From Panacibacter ginsenosidivorans (GTDB lineage: Bacteria; Bacteroidota; Bacteroidia; Chitinophagales; Chitinophagaceae), in the NCBI RefSeq assembly GCF_007971225.1, contig NZ_CP042435.1, positions 1,302,001-1,366,000 on the forward strand: a DNA stretch of 64,000 nucleotides, in the 5' to 3' direction. The notes under the pieces are model-generated. The model was not told the DNA's origin and made no database searches. It saw only the letters and a program-made list of their open reading frames with translations. A program made the position numbers and the translations under genes. Positions 26,301-34,470 of this stretch are shown here, one piece after another; positions within the stretch are counted from its first letter, which is position 1, and every line of letters starts with the position of its first letter.

Positions 26301-27542
26301 TTAACTGAAATTGAACATTACCGGTAAAACAAAAATTACCACGAGTGCCCATGCTGCATATATTGGCAGAAAAGCAGCAATACTATTTTCTACCTTCTCT
26401 ATTTCATTGCTGTCTTTAATTGTCTTATAAAGCCAATATGTAGCAATAAGCAGGTTGACCAGCATCAGGATATTGCCGCCTAAAACAGCAAGCCTGTTTG
26501 GGGTTATTCCAAATTCGAAAATCCTGAATATGATGGCTGAGAGTGCAATGCCGTTTACAATAACCGTTACGATTGATAAACCGAACAATAACCATTCGCT
26601 GATCCTGCTTTGCCGATTTTTTTGGTTTTCTGCAATGGAGAAAAAAATGATTGCCATCACCCCGATCAACAGTGCATTAAAGATTAACAAAAATTCCCTG
26701 TCGTTATAAGGATCTTTTCCAGTGATAATTACGGCAACCAGGTAGAGGGTAAGCATGATCAGCACCAATGGCGTAAATAGTTTTGCAATCACCGGCGAAA
26801 TCTTGTTGACCAACTGTGGATTGGTGCGCACTAATTGGGTTGCGATGATAGGCGCAGCAGGAAGCCCCCAGACCGCGACGTATTGCTCAAAAAAAGTATC
26901 TACTTTAAGATCAATTAAGTTGAACAAATTAAATGTTATGGCTGTAAGTGCTCCACCTGCAATGAGTATGAGCCCTGTCATTACGATCATGTCGCCGTTA
27001 TATCTTAGAAAATCAAGACGTCTCTGAAAGTTCCCCGGATCGTTGCCTGTAAATGTATAACCAAGCACTGCCCATAAAAACAACGGGAGGTGGATACAGG
27101 CCAAGATGAGTGTGTCGCTTGTAGTGCCGGGAAGCAGGTTAATATATACGCCTGTAACAAGGTACACTGTTGCAATGAACATCAGTTTTTTGGTATTGAT
27201 CTTCTGTTTCCATGCAAAGTATGCAGTCAGCAATGGAAAAACAATAAAGGCAATATTTCTTGTGTAAAACTGTTCGGGATCCAGTTGTGTATAATCCGGA
27301 ATTTTTGCGATGAGCCCTGCTATGAAACATGCGGAGAGTACAAAGATCAGTTCCTTCCTTGTACCCCAGGTAATTTCTTCCTGCTCATAATTTAACCGTT
27401 CATGCCATACCTGTGCCACTGTATGCTCCCGGATGCCGGTATAAACAGCATTGAACGCTTTTCTGAAACCTGTTTTATTATCCCGGTAAAGTCTCTCCAA
27501 TTGCCCCGGGTTGTCAATGTTCATCATGATCTCTTCTCTCAT
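26301..27542 (-). CDS. DUF4153-like polytopic membrane protein
   Basis: This 413-residue protein has a soluble N-terminal region of about 65 residues followed by about ten to twelve membrane segments. The segment IFRIFEFGITPNRLAVLGGN near the C-terminus is the kind of motif seen in DUF4153 proteins (R-x-x-x-F/Y-G-I-T-P-N-R). Function is unknown for the family. The start may be the first ATG or one of two ATG codons 5-6 residues later. It is followed 62 bases upstream on the same strand by a small membrane protein gene, and the two may be co-transcribed. Confidence 0.75.
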   Translation of the reverse strand: MREEIMMNIDNPGQLERLYRDNKTGFRKAFNAVYTGIREHTVAQVWHERLNYEQEEITWGTRKELIFVLSACFIAGLIAKIPDYTQLDPEQFYTRNIAFIVFPLLTAYFAWKQKINTKKLMFIATVYLVTGVYINLLPGTTSDTLILACIHLPLFLWAVLGYTFTGNDPGNFQRRLDFLRYNGDMIVMTGLILIAGGALTAITFNLFNLIDLKVDTFFEQYVAVWGLPAAPIIATQLVRTNPQLVNKISPVIAKLFTPLVLIMLTLYLVAVIITGKDPYNDREFLLIFNALLIGVMAIIFFSIAENQKNRQSRISEWLLFGLSIVTVIVNGIALSAIIFRIFEFGITPNRLAVLGGNILMLVNLLIATYWLYKTIKDSNEIEKVENSIAAFLPIYAAWALVVIFVLPVMFNFS

Positions 27543-27604
27543 AAAATATTTTTAAGTGTTGCATGAATGCACAAAACATATCAATTCGTCAGGCTAAACA
27601 CCGG

Positions 27605-27907
27605 TTATGAAAATGTAGGGAAAACACGATCCACGAGGATCACAAAACTCATCCATAACACTACCAGGATCAATAGAAAATTAATCACTGTACATGTTGT
27701 GTAATAATTTCTCTGAACATCATTTGACTTGTCAGTAATTTTTTTAGCATAAACCTTAGAAGCAATTGGAATAAGCGCCACTAGCAATAACACAATGATG
27801 CCAGGGTAAAGACCAGTGATTGCAATACCAATAATGCTGAGCACTGCTGCCGCAAGGGTTAATATCATTGATATGGAAGTGACAGCGCTAAATGTTTTTG
27901 TTTCCAT
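27605..27907 (-). CDS. Small three-helix membrane protein
   Basis: This 100-residue protein has three hydrophobic segments (about 12-33, 34-50 and 72-94) separated by a basic loop (KVYAKKITDKSNDVQRN). I do not recognise a family. It precedes the DUF4153-like gene on the same strand with 62 bases between them, which suggests a two-gene membrane operon. Confidence 0.65.
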   Translation of the reverse strand: METKTFSAVTSISMILTLAAAVLSIIGIAITGLYPGIIVLLLVALIPIASKVYAKKITDKSNDVQRNYYTTCTVINFLLILVVLWMSFVILVDRVFPTFS

Positions 27908-28030
27908 GTTGAGAATGATTTATAGCTTACAAACTATTTGAGAATGCAATACTATTAAAAGTACTTTGAATTACAAAGTAAATTTAAATTATTTTTCTCT
28001 TAAGGAAGATTTGGTGGTATTACAACGATT

Positions 28031-28108
28031 TTTCTGTAGCAGGCTGTGAGGGGCTGTTAAGCTGTGGTTGTGTCACTCACTTGTGCGGTTGGATTATCTA
28101 TTGGGCAC
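28031..28108 (+). repeat. Dispersed core repeat, type A (copy 15)
   Basis: The unit starts TTTCTGTAGCAGGCTG, with GTTAAGCTGTG next to the core at 28067-28086. It fills part of the gap 27908-28228, where nothing else is seen. Confidence 0.88.
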
Positions 28109-28228
28109 AGTGCCATCTTGTTGTGTTATACATGGCGGTGTGAATGGGTGAAAAAAATAACGAGCAGGCACAATCAGGGAGGTCTGCGTCAGTAAGGTTA
28201 TTTACCCAACAAATATTTTATTGAAATA

Positions 28229-29638
28229 TTATTTTATTACCAACTTTTGTGTAATTATTTTGGTGCCTGACTGAAGATGTAAAAGATATATGCCAGCAGT
28301 AAGTTTTGGCAATTGAATTGTTTGTGTGGTATTATTATAAACACCTGTATAAACTGTTTTACCAGATATGTCGGTCAATACTATATGCGCATTACGCAAC
28401 GACATATCTGTAACCTGCAACTTCACATAATCTTTTGCTGGATTGGGATAAACAATAACGCCTGATGCAGGTGTTATTGCATTTGCTGATACTGTAGCCT
28501 GCAATGATGCTTTGCGGGTAACAAGCATATAATGGGGTACAATGCTCTTAGTTTTCGAATATTTAACAGGCAAAGCATCAAAAATATATTTATTGCTGCC
28601 TTGACGCAAAGCAGAAGAATATCTTGCATGCTCATCATCTGTAATTGCCTGCAACTGAAGCATACAACCATGATGCGTGTAAGTGACTTTAGAACAGTAA
28701 TTCCCGTAAGGGTTTTCGCCCCATGGAACGGAATAAACGTGATGCAGGGAACCGTCTTTATAGTAATCCTGTTGGTCGATATAAAACTTTTTCCACGCAC
28801 TGTCTACGTAAAAATCCCAGTATTGATGATAAGCTGTATTGAGTTGATTATTGTTTGTGTAGGTAAATGAATCACGGTAAATATTATACCACTGACCATC
28901 TGCATAGATTTGCAGTAAGTGAAAAGATTTAAGCTTTGTAACAGCCGAAAGATTTGTGAAATCTTTTGTGCTATTTTGCCACGGGTCTTGTTCATTAAAA
29001 CGATAAAGACCTTTCACTTCGACAGAAAGATCATTGTTTGTATAATTGTATTTACTCTTATTATAAATTCCGTTCGTTATTTGATATGATAACTCACCTG
29101 CTTTTTGTTGTTGCTCATTATAAAGATATTTAGTACGGGAAGCCGGCTGCAATGTGTCATTTACTCCAAACCATATCGCATTCTTAACAACATTGCCATT
29201 GCCATCTACTGAATCTACATCAAGTTCAGTTTTGTGCCATTGATTATCTATACTATTCCACTGGGCTGTACTCCTCTTTTTGATGTTACCGGAAGTTGTA
29301 TATTTTATCAGGTTTTGATTTTGCCAATCACTTGCCACATTGTTCCATTGCTGGTCTAATTCCTGCAACAAAATTCCTGCTGCATCGTACGAGTAGGTTA
29401 CTTTACTGTAGTTATACCAGGTTGCACTTATATCGTTCCATAAATATGTTTCAATTTGGCTGTATTTGCAATCGCTGTTATAGGTTGACACATTCATAGA
29501 ACTGTTGATCCAGATACTACTTCCAGGCGTTTGATATTGGTAAACAGCAGTATCCGTGTTTCCACTTTGTGCGTTTACAGTTTGCAGGGAAAGTAATGTA
29601 GATAAGAAAAGGTTGAGCAGGTTTCGTAGGGCAGGCAT
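28229..29638 (-). CDS. T9SS-exported protein of unknown function
   Basis: This 469-residue protein has a signal peptide ending TVNAQ (residue 24). The body is made of degenerate repeats rich in Trp, Tyr and Asn (WNDISATWYNYSKVTYSYD, WNSIDNQWHKTELDVDSVDGNGN), like the YD-type strands of beta-solenoid or Rhs-like modules. Residues about 397-469 are a T9SS type A sorting domain (VIVYPNPAKDYV, GIYLLHLQSG, KLVIK end). It is therefore expected on the cell surface or outside. No enzymatic motif is visible. Confidence 0.82.
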   Translation of the reverse strand: MPALRNLLNLFLSTLLSLQTVNAQSGNTDTAVYQYQTPGSSIWINSSMNVSTYNSDCKYSQIETYLWNDISATWYNYSKVTYSYDAAGILLQELDQQWNNVASDWQNQNLIKYTTSGNIKKRSTAQWNSIDNQWHKTELDVDSVDGNGNVVKNAIWFGVNDTLQPASRTKYLYNEQQQKAGELSYQITNGIYNKSKYNYTNNDLSVEVKGLYRFNEQDPWQNSTKDFTNLSAVTKLKSFHLLQIYADGQWYNIYRDSFTYTNNNQLNTAYHQYWDFYVDSAWKKFYIDQQDYYKDGSLHHVYSVPWGENPYGNYCSKVTYTHHGCMLQLQAITDDEHARYSSALRQGSNKYIFDALPVKYSKTKSIVPHYMLVTRKASLQATVSANAITPASGVIVYPNPAKDYVKLQVTDMSLRNAHIVLTDISGKTVYTGVYNNTTQTIQLPKLTAGIYLLHLQSGTKIITQKLVIK

Positions 29639-29892
29639 ACATTAAGTTTTAGGTTTACCTGATAAATATATTTTATTTATTGATGCGACAAAATAAAATC
29701 TATCAGAATATTTAATCCCTGTGGCTTCACAACATCCCTGCCTTTACACATAAGCTATAAAGAAGAAATTACTTCTTAACTGTAAAAAGAAATTTACTTT
29801 TTCCATATGGAAATTTGCTTTTGCAATATGGTAAGTGGTCACCATCAATACATACCATTATCACTATCTATATATAAAATCGACTATTTAGT

Positions 29893-29966
29893 AAGCAGAC
29901 TGCGGGTCATTTGTGAAGCTTTGGTTGTGTCACTCACTTGTACGGTTGGTTGTTTTACGCAGCATT
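29893..29966 (+). repeat. Dispersed core repeat, type A (copy 16)
   Basis: The exact core is at 29924-29943, ending with ACGCAGCATT. The divergent gap 29639-30018 otherwise shows only AT-rich sequence with short repeats of TTTACTTTTTCCATATGG type near 29787-29835. Confidence 0.88.
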
Positions 29967-30018
29967 AACTAAAGTATACTAAAAAAATCAGCTAGTTTCG
30001 TTATACATCTTCCACACT

Positions 30019-30435
30019 ATGCTTACTAACGTGCCAACAACAAAGCTGCAAAATATTTTAAGAATACTGCTCGGCGCATTTATGGTGTTTGCAGCTATAG
30101 GTCATCTTACTTATTTGCGATCAGAATTCCAGGCACAGGTGCCGGATTGGATGCCTTTAAACAAAGACCTTGTTGTTATCTTATCAGGTATAGTTGAACT
30201 GGCATTAGGTTTAAGCATGATCTTCTGGAAAAAACAAAGCGTAAATGTGGGAATTGTTTTAGCTATATTTTACGTATTGATCTTTCCCGGAAATATAGCC
30301 CAATACATCAATCACACAAACGCTTTCGGACTTGATACTGATACAAAAAGATTCGTACGCTTATTCTTTCAACCGGTACTGATCATATGGGCATTATGGA
30401 GTACCGGCGCATTGAAAGCATTTGGCCGCAAATGA
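30019..30435 (+). CDS. DoxX family membrane protein
   Basis: This 138-residue protein has four membrane helices and the DoxX-like pattern LRILLGAFMVFAAIGHL, LSGIVELALGLSMIFW, FPGNIAQYINH and FFQPVLIIWALWS. DoxX-like proteins are small inner-membrane proteins; some are linked to thiosulfate:quinone oxidoreductase or redox balance, but most have unknown roles. Length is normal. It stands alone between two repeat copies. A truncated relative is at 17367-17564. Confidence 0.83.
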   Translation: MLTNVPTTKLQNILRILLGAFMVFAAIGHLTYLRSEFQAQVPDWMPLNKDLVVILSGIVELALGLSMIFWKKQSVNVGIVLAIFYVLIFPGNIAQYINHTNAFGLDTDTKRFVRLFFQPVLIIWALWSTGALKAFGRK

Positions 30436-30483
30436 TGATCCTGCTCTTCTTTATGGGCTACGCAGCTTTTTATCTATGCACTA

Positions 30484-30550
30484 AACTGCAGTAAAACTAT
30501 TAAGCTGTGGTTGTGTCACTCACTTGTACACTTTTAACTTTAAGCAGCAA
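30484..30550 (+). repeat. Dispersed core repeat, type A (copy 17)
   Basis: The core is at 30510-30529 with ACTATTAAGCTGTG to the left and TAAGCAGCAA to the right. The gap 30436-30824 holds this copy; the rest looks like an ordinary AT-rich promoter region. Confidence 0.88.
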
Positions 30551-30824
30551 GTGTTTTGAATGAACAATTTATACCCTGCAAACTCCTTTATAAAATATCT
30601 ATAAAGAAAAATAATGATTACCTCTCATTTTTTTCATTGCCGGTTACAAAATCAAATCCAGTTGTTACAAAAGAGCATAAGGGCATAACACCAGCAGGAA
30701 TCTTTAAATTCTATAACTCCTAATCTACGTCATATTTTATCTGTTTCCTGTAGTATAATTTGCAGGGGACGATTTCATTATATCAACTGAAATAAAGAGT
30801 TGTCAAAAATTAAACTGGTTAATC

Positions 30825-33140
30825 ATGAAAAAGATATTACACCTAACGATTGCTATCCTTATTAGCATATACTCCTTTGCTCAAAGTTATTCCCTTGACT
30901 GGGTGCGTACCGCAGACAGCTATCTTAAAAACGGTTCTATGATTGCCCGTGATAATGCAGATAATGTTATCGCTACTGGCTACACCACCAGTTCGTCTAT
31001 CTACACACAGAAGTACGACAAGTTTGGCAACTTTAAATGGGAGCGATCTTCATCATCGGATATTCATAGTAACTATGAAAAAGGTATTTGGGTAAATACC
31101 GATGCACAAAATAATGTGTATGTAACCGGCTACCGTTATACCATCAGCACACAGCCACCTTATGAATTTCCAAACGCCATCATAGTTTTAAAGTATGATC
31201 CCGATGGTAATCTTTTATGGAAATTTGTTTTGCCCGGATCATTCGGGTTAACCCTTCCTTACAGCAGTTCTCCTTTAAAATTCAGAAGTGAAATTGATAC
31301 AGGTGGAAATATATACGTTGGTACATCCGGAAATATTAGCGGCAATCCTGTTTCAGGATTTGTATTGGTAAAAATTAATCCGCAGGGTAATATGGTATGG
31401 AACAGAACGCACAACTTCAGTACGCAGCATGGCTTTAGTTCTATGCGTTTAAAAAAGAACCTGATCGTTTTAACAGGTTCATCAGAATTGTACAATCATA
31501 ATGTATCGTCTGTTATGTACGATACTTCGGGTAATGAAAAATGGTATGCAACTACGTCAGAATATTTTGGAGGTAAAGATGTAGAACTGGACGATGCCGG
31601 CAACTCTTATATACTCACGGGCAATTATAATGAAGTAAGCCCAACAAGCGGGGCAGATATAGTGGTGCTGCAATACAACAGCAGCGGCAGCCAGATTAAA
31701 AGAAATAAATATGATTTTGGGGGTAGTGAATTTGCCTCAAAAATTTGTATTACCGGAACAAATGAATTAGGTATTATAAGTTACTACTCATCTGCCACCA
31801 ATTTTTTCATAGACTGGCTGGTACTAAAAATAAATATGAGCGGTGCGTTGCAATGGAGCAAGGCATCGATCAACACTAGTCCATATGACGTATTCCCGGC
31901 ATACCTCATTGGCAATAGTAAAGGTGAACTCTTTGTTACAGGAACCAAAGCAAGTGGCAATCAGTTCCCCGGTTATCTTGCAATTGGTACAAATAAATAC
32001 CTGTCTGATGGCACTATTGCCTGGTCTGCATTGTACGATTCCACCGCAAGCAATGGATTGGCACTTACATCAGCAAGCGATGGCAGTTTATATGTATTGG
32101 GGTTAAGCTTTACCACCGTGATACATTATTTCGATCATACAGGAACAGGAACCTGTGGCATTACTGATACGGCAAGAGCTATTAACATTACCCGGAATGT
32201 AGCCGTAATTCAATATGCAAAAAATACAAATGCTTTTGTTTACCATATTCAATACAAAGCTTCCACTTCGCCGGTTTGGATAACTATTTCAACAGATAAA
32301 ACAAGATTTAAATTAACAGGATTAACCCCCGGTACCACTTATGACTATCGTATAAAAGATGTTTGCAATAGCGGACCATCTGGTTATACATCAGTAAGAC
32401 AATTTACTACATTGGGTAAAGGTTATTGTGCAACCGGTGGTGCAAATTCAACTGCCGACTGGATAGACCTTGTATGGCTGGGCTCTATACAAAGCGGCTC
32501 TGGAAATAACAACGGGTATGCAGACCTCACTTACCTCACAACCAAAGCTGCCCCTGGTGCAACTGTTAGCGGCTATCTCAGTGCATCTTATGGTGCGGGT
32601 ACACACAATGAATTTTTTAGTGTTTGGATAGACTTCAATATTGACGGAGATTTTAATGATCCGGGAGAAAAAGTAATCGATACTTCCACCACTTCTATCG
32701 GGTGGATTGCTGTATCCTTTGTGGTACCCACAACCGCAAAACAAGGCACCACCCGCATGCGTGTAAGCATGAAAAATCTTTCAGCGCCACAACCATGCGG
32801 TTCTTATGCAGCAGGCGAAACAGAAGATTATGGTTTTGTAATACAGACTCCGCCGGCAACAATTGCAAACACTTTAATAGCAGCAGAAAATATTCAGAAA
32901 AAAACGGGGTCATTTATTATTACACCCAATCCTGCAAGTAACTATGTAAACATTCAACATGATCTTGATAATACGAAACCTGTTTACGTTACAGTTACTA
33001 ATAGTAATGGTCAACAAGTAATATCAAAAATACTTTCAGGCAATACACTGGATGTTAGTAAACTCTCTAATGGTTTTTACATGGTTCAGTTAAGGCAGGG
33101 CAATACCACAAAGAGCAGCAAATTATTAATTCAACGATAA
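30825..33140 (+). CDS. T9SS-exported beta-propeller protein with FN3 and GEVED domains
   Basis: This 771-residue secreted protein has a signal peptide ending SFAQ (residue 20). Residues about 20-440 hold SBBP-like propeller repeats of the type NVYVTGY, KYDPDGNLLW and VKINPQGNMVWNR. A fibronectin type III domain follows (about 445-530, LTGLTPGTTYDYRIKDVC). A GEVED domain (about 585-680) has DFNIDGDFNDPGE and GETEDYGFV. A T9SS type A sorting domain covers about 697-771. The related but shorter protein at 34471-36222 lacks the GEVED domain. A surface or extracellular binding role is likely; no catalytic residues are seen. Confidence 0.88.
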   Translation: MKKILHLTIAILISIYSFAQSYSLDWVRTADSYLKNGSMIARDNADNVIATGYTTSSSIYTQKYDKFGNFKWERSSSSDIHSNYEKGIWVNTDAQNNVYVTGYRYTISTQPPYEFPNAIIVLKYDPDGNLLWKFVLPGSFGLTLPYSSSPLKFRSEIDTGGNIYVGTSGNISGNPVSGFVLVKINPQGNMVWNRTHNFSTQHGFSSMRLKKNLIVLTGSSELYNHNVSSVMYDTSGNEKWYATTSEYFGGKDVELDDAGNSYILTGNYNEVSPTSGADIVVLQYNSSGSQIKRNKYDFGGSEFASKICITGTNELGIISYYSSATNFFIDWLVLKINMSGALQWSKASINTSPYDVFPAYLIGNSKGELFVTGTKASGNQFPGYLAIGTNKYLSDGTIAWSALYDSTASNGLALTSASDGSLYVLGLSFTTVIHYFDHTGTGTCGITDTARAINITRNVAVIQYAKNTNAFVYHIQYKASTSPVWITISTDKTRFKLTGLTPGTTYDYRIKDVCNSGPSGYTSVRQFTTLGKGYCATGGANSTADWIDLVWLGSIQSGSGNNNGYADLTYLTTKAAPGATVSGYLSASYGAGTHNEFFSVWIDFNIDGDFNDPGEKVIDTSTTSIGWIAVSFVVPTTAKQGTTRMRVSMKNLSAPQPCGSYAAGETEDYGFVIQTPPATIANTLIAAENIQKKTGSFIITPNPASNYVNIQHDLDNTKPVYVTVTNSNGQQVISKILSGNTLDVSKLSNGFYMVQLRQGNTTKSSKLLIQR

Positions 33141-33153
33141 CTGCTCATGAAGC

Positions 33154-33191
33154 AATAACCGGTTGAGATTTTTAACCGGTTATTGTTTTTG
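33154..33191 (+). terminator. Strong rho-independent terminator
   Basis: CAATAACCGGTT (33154-33165) pairs perfectly with AACCGGTTATTG (33175-33186) and is followed by TTTTTG. It ends the propeller gene. Repeat copy 18 begins at the last bases of the T run. Confidence 0.92.
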
Positions 33192-33250
33192 TACCCGGCT
33201 GCAAGTAATACTATTCGGCTTTACTTGCGTCGCACACTTGTACTGCAGTT
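33190..33250 (+). repeat. Dispersed core repeat, type B (copy 18)
   Basis: The unit begins TTGTACCCGGCTG straight after the terminator T run, with the core CTTGCGTCGCACACTTGTAC at 33225-33244. Confidence 0.9.
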
Positions 33251-33329
33251 TCATTGGGGAGCTTTAAAATACATCTGTAAAAAATATTTTGTAATAATTA
33301 AAATCAATGAATTTAATAAATACGAATGC

Positions 33330-33956
33330 ATGATAAACAGTAATGAAATATTTAAAACATTACCAGGTCTGGATGAATCGTTGGTTACAGAAATTCAGCA
33401 TGCTTCTGTTTTAAAACATATACCAAAAGATACAGAGATATTAAGAGAAGGGCAGTATGTAAAAGTAATACCGGTTGTACTGAAAGGGCTTATAAAAGTC
33501 TATACGCAACATAAAGACAAAGAACTGCTGCTTTATTATATAAGGCCGGAAGAAAGCTGTATTATGTCTTTTGCCGCATGTCTTAAAAATGAACCCAGCA
33601 AAGTATTTGCTATTACCGAAGATGATACAGATGCTTTGCTCTTACCCGTAAATAAAATTACAGGGTGGATAAAACAATACCCTTCTATCAATACGCTTTT
33701 TTTCAGGATGTATAATTTAAGGTACAGTGAACTGCTGGATACTATTCATCATTTGCTTTTTACAAAACTGGATGATAGATTATACCATTTTTTAAAAGAA
33801 CGTTCAAAACTTACCTGTACTAACCCTTTAAAAATTTCGCACAAACAAATTGCAACAGAATTGGGCACTGCAAGAGAGGTAATAACACGTGTAATGAAAA
33901 GACTGGAACAGGAAGGCAAAGTAAAACAGCATGGCAACAGCATAGAAATATGTTAG
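33330..33956 (+). CDS. Crp/Fnr family transcriptional regulator
   Basis: This 208-residue regulator has an N-terminal cyclic-nucleotide-binding-like domain (about 10-125) and a C-terminal winged helix of HTH_Crp type (KISHKQIATELGTAREVITRVMKRLEQEGKV, about 168-198). ATG 33330 is chosen because upstream in-frame codons run through the repeat and give no family match. No Fnr-type Cys cluster is seen at the N-terminus, so direct iron-sulfur oxygen sensing is unlikely. It is followed by two inverted repeats, a tiny membrane peptide gene and a DUF2892 gene, all on the same strand. Confidence 0.9.
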   Translation: MINSNEIFKTLPGLDESLVTEIQHASVLKHIPKDTEILREGQYVKVIPVVLKGLIKVYTQHKDKELLLYYIRPEESCIMSFAACLKNEPSKVFAITEDDTDALLLPVNKITGWIKQYPSINTLFFRMYNLRYSELLDTIHHLLFTKLDDRLYHFLKERSKLTCTNPLKISHKQIATELGTAREVITRVMKRLEQEGKVKQHGNSIEIC

Positions 33957-33957
33957 T

Positions 33958-33973
33958 GGTGACAGAGGTCACC
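33958..33973 (+). promoter_or_regulatory. CRP-like operator (GTGA-N6-TCAC)
   Basis: GGTGACAGAGGTCACC is a perfect 6-4-6 inverted repeat starting 1 base after the regulator's stop codon. It contains the GTGA-N6-TCAC spacing of classic Crp sites and lies 42 bases before the ATG of the 32-residue peptide. Binding by the Crp/Fnr protein just upstream is inferred. Confidence 0.5.
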
Positions 33974-33976
33974 GCA

Positions 33977-33992
33977 CAGGCAACAGTGCCTG
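33977..33992 (+). promoter_or_regulatory. Second inverted repeat downstream of the Crp/Fnr gene
   Basis: CAGGCA (33977-33982) and TGCCTG (33987-33992) are perfect inverted repeats with a 4-base spacer, 3 bases after the CRP-like site. It could be part of a compound operator or an mRNA hairpin; no T run follows. Confidence 0.35.
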
Positions 33993-34014
33993 AGTAACTT
34001 TATGTTATTAAATC

Positions 34015-34113
34015 ATGAAACAAAAAATAATAAAATTTTTACTGGTATGCATCAGCTGTATTGTTATTGTTACCGGTATTGTTTTGTTGGTTCAATACTT
34101 CACTAAAAAATAA
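34015..34113 (+). CDS. 32-residue single-helix membrane peptide
   Basis: ATG 34015 to TAA 34111-34113 encodes a 32-residue peptide beginning MKQKIIKF, with one hydrophobic helix (LLVCISCIVIVTGIVLLV) and the tail QYFTKK. The gap before the next ATG (DUF2892) is 10 bases, and the regulator ends 58 bases upstream. The clean positive-hydrophobic-positive layout and spacing support a real small membrane protein rather than chance. Two cysteines lie in the helix. No family is recognised. Confidence 0.6.
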   Translation: MKQKIIKFLLVCISCIVIVTGIVLLVQYFTKK

Positions 34114-34123
34114 AAAAATACGT

Positions 34124-34336
34124 ATGAAAAAGAACATGGGAAAATCAGACAGAATTATACGCGTACTTATTGCATTGGTCATTGGATTCCTTTATTACAA
34201 TGGGACCATTGCAGGCACACTGGGTATTGTATTACTTGTACTGGCGGGAGTATTTATATTAACCAGCCTTGTAAGTTTTTGCCCGCTGTACAGCATTTTT
34301 GGAATCAACACATGTGGTATAAAAAGAAAAGCATAA
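34124..34336 (+). CDS. DUF2892 (YgaP-like) membrane protein
   Basis: This 70-residue protein has the DUF2892 pattern MGKSDRIIRVLIALVIGFLYY at the N-terminus and the closing FCPLYSIFGINTC, with two membrane helices. In other bacteria this domain is fused to or next to rhodanese and other sulfur-transfer proteins. ATG 34124 gives the family start. It is the last gene of the Crp/Fnr - small peptide - DUF2892 cluster. The terminator stem overlaps its stop codon. Confidence 0.88.
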   Translation: MKKNMGKSDRIIRVLIALVIGFLYYNGTIAGTLGIVLLVLAGVFILTSLVSFCPLYSIFGINTCGIKRKA

Positions 34337-34350
34337 ACAGCTATGCTTTT
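34327..34350 (+). terminator. Terminator overlapping the DUF2892 stop codon
   Basis: AAAAGCATA (34327-34335) pairs perfectly with TATGCTTTT (34342-34350), followed by GTATTTGCTTTT. The left arm contains the last codons and most of the stop codon. Confidence 0.6.
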
Positions 34351-34362
34351 GTATTTGCTTTT

Positions 34363-34440
34363 AGCCAGCATAATAGCAAATAAGGCGTTGCAGTGTGCGA
34401 CGCAACGAAGCTGATTAAAGAAACAACTGCCGGGCTCAAA
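34363..34440 (-). repeat. Dispersed core repeat, type B (copy 19)
   Basis: The core CAGTGTGCGACGCAAC is at 34391-34406, lacking the usual ACAAGT part. The outer end TGAGCCCGGCAG is at 34427-34438 (read on minus). It follows the terminator at 34327-34350. Confidence 0.82.
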
Positions 34441-34470
34441 AAAATAATGTTTTAAATAATTGAGACCGCT

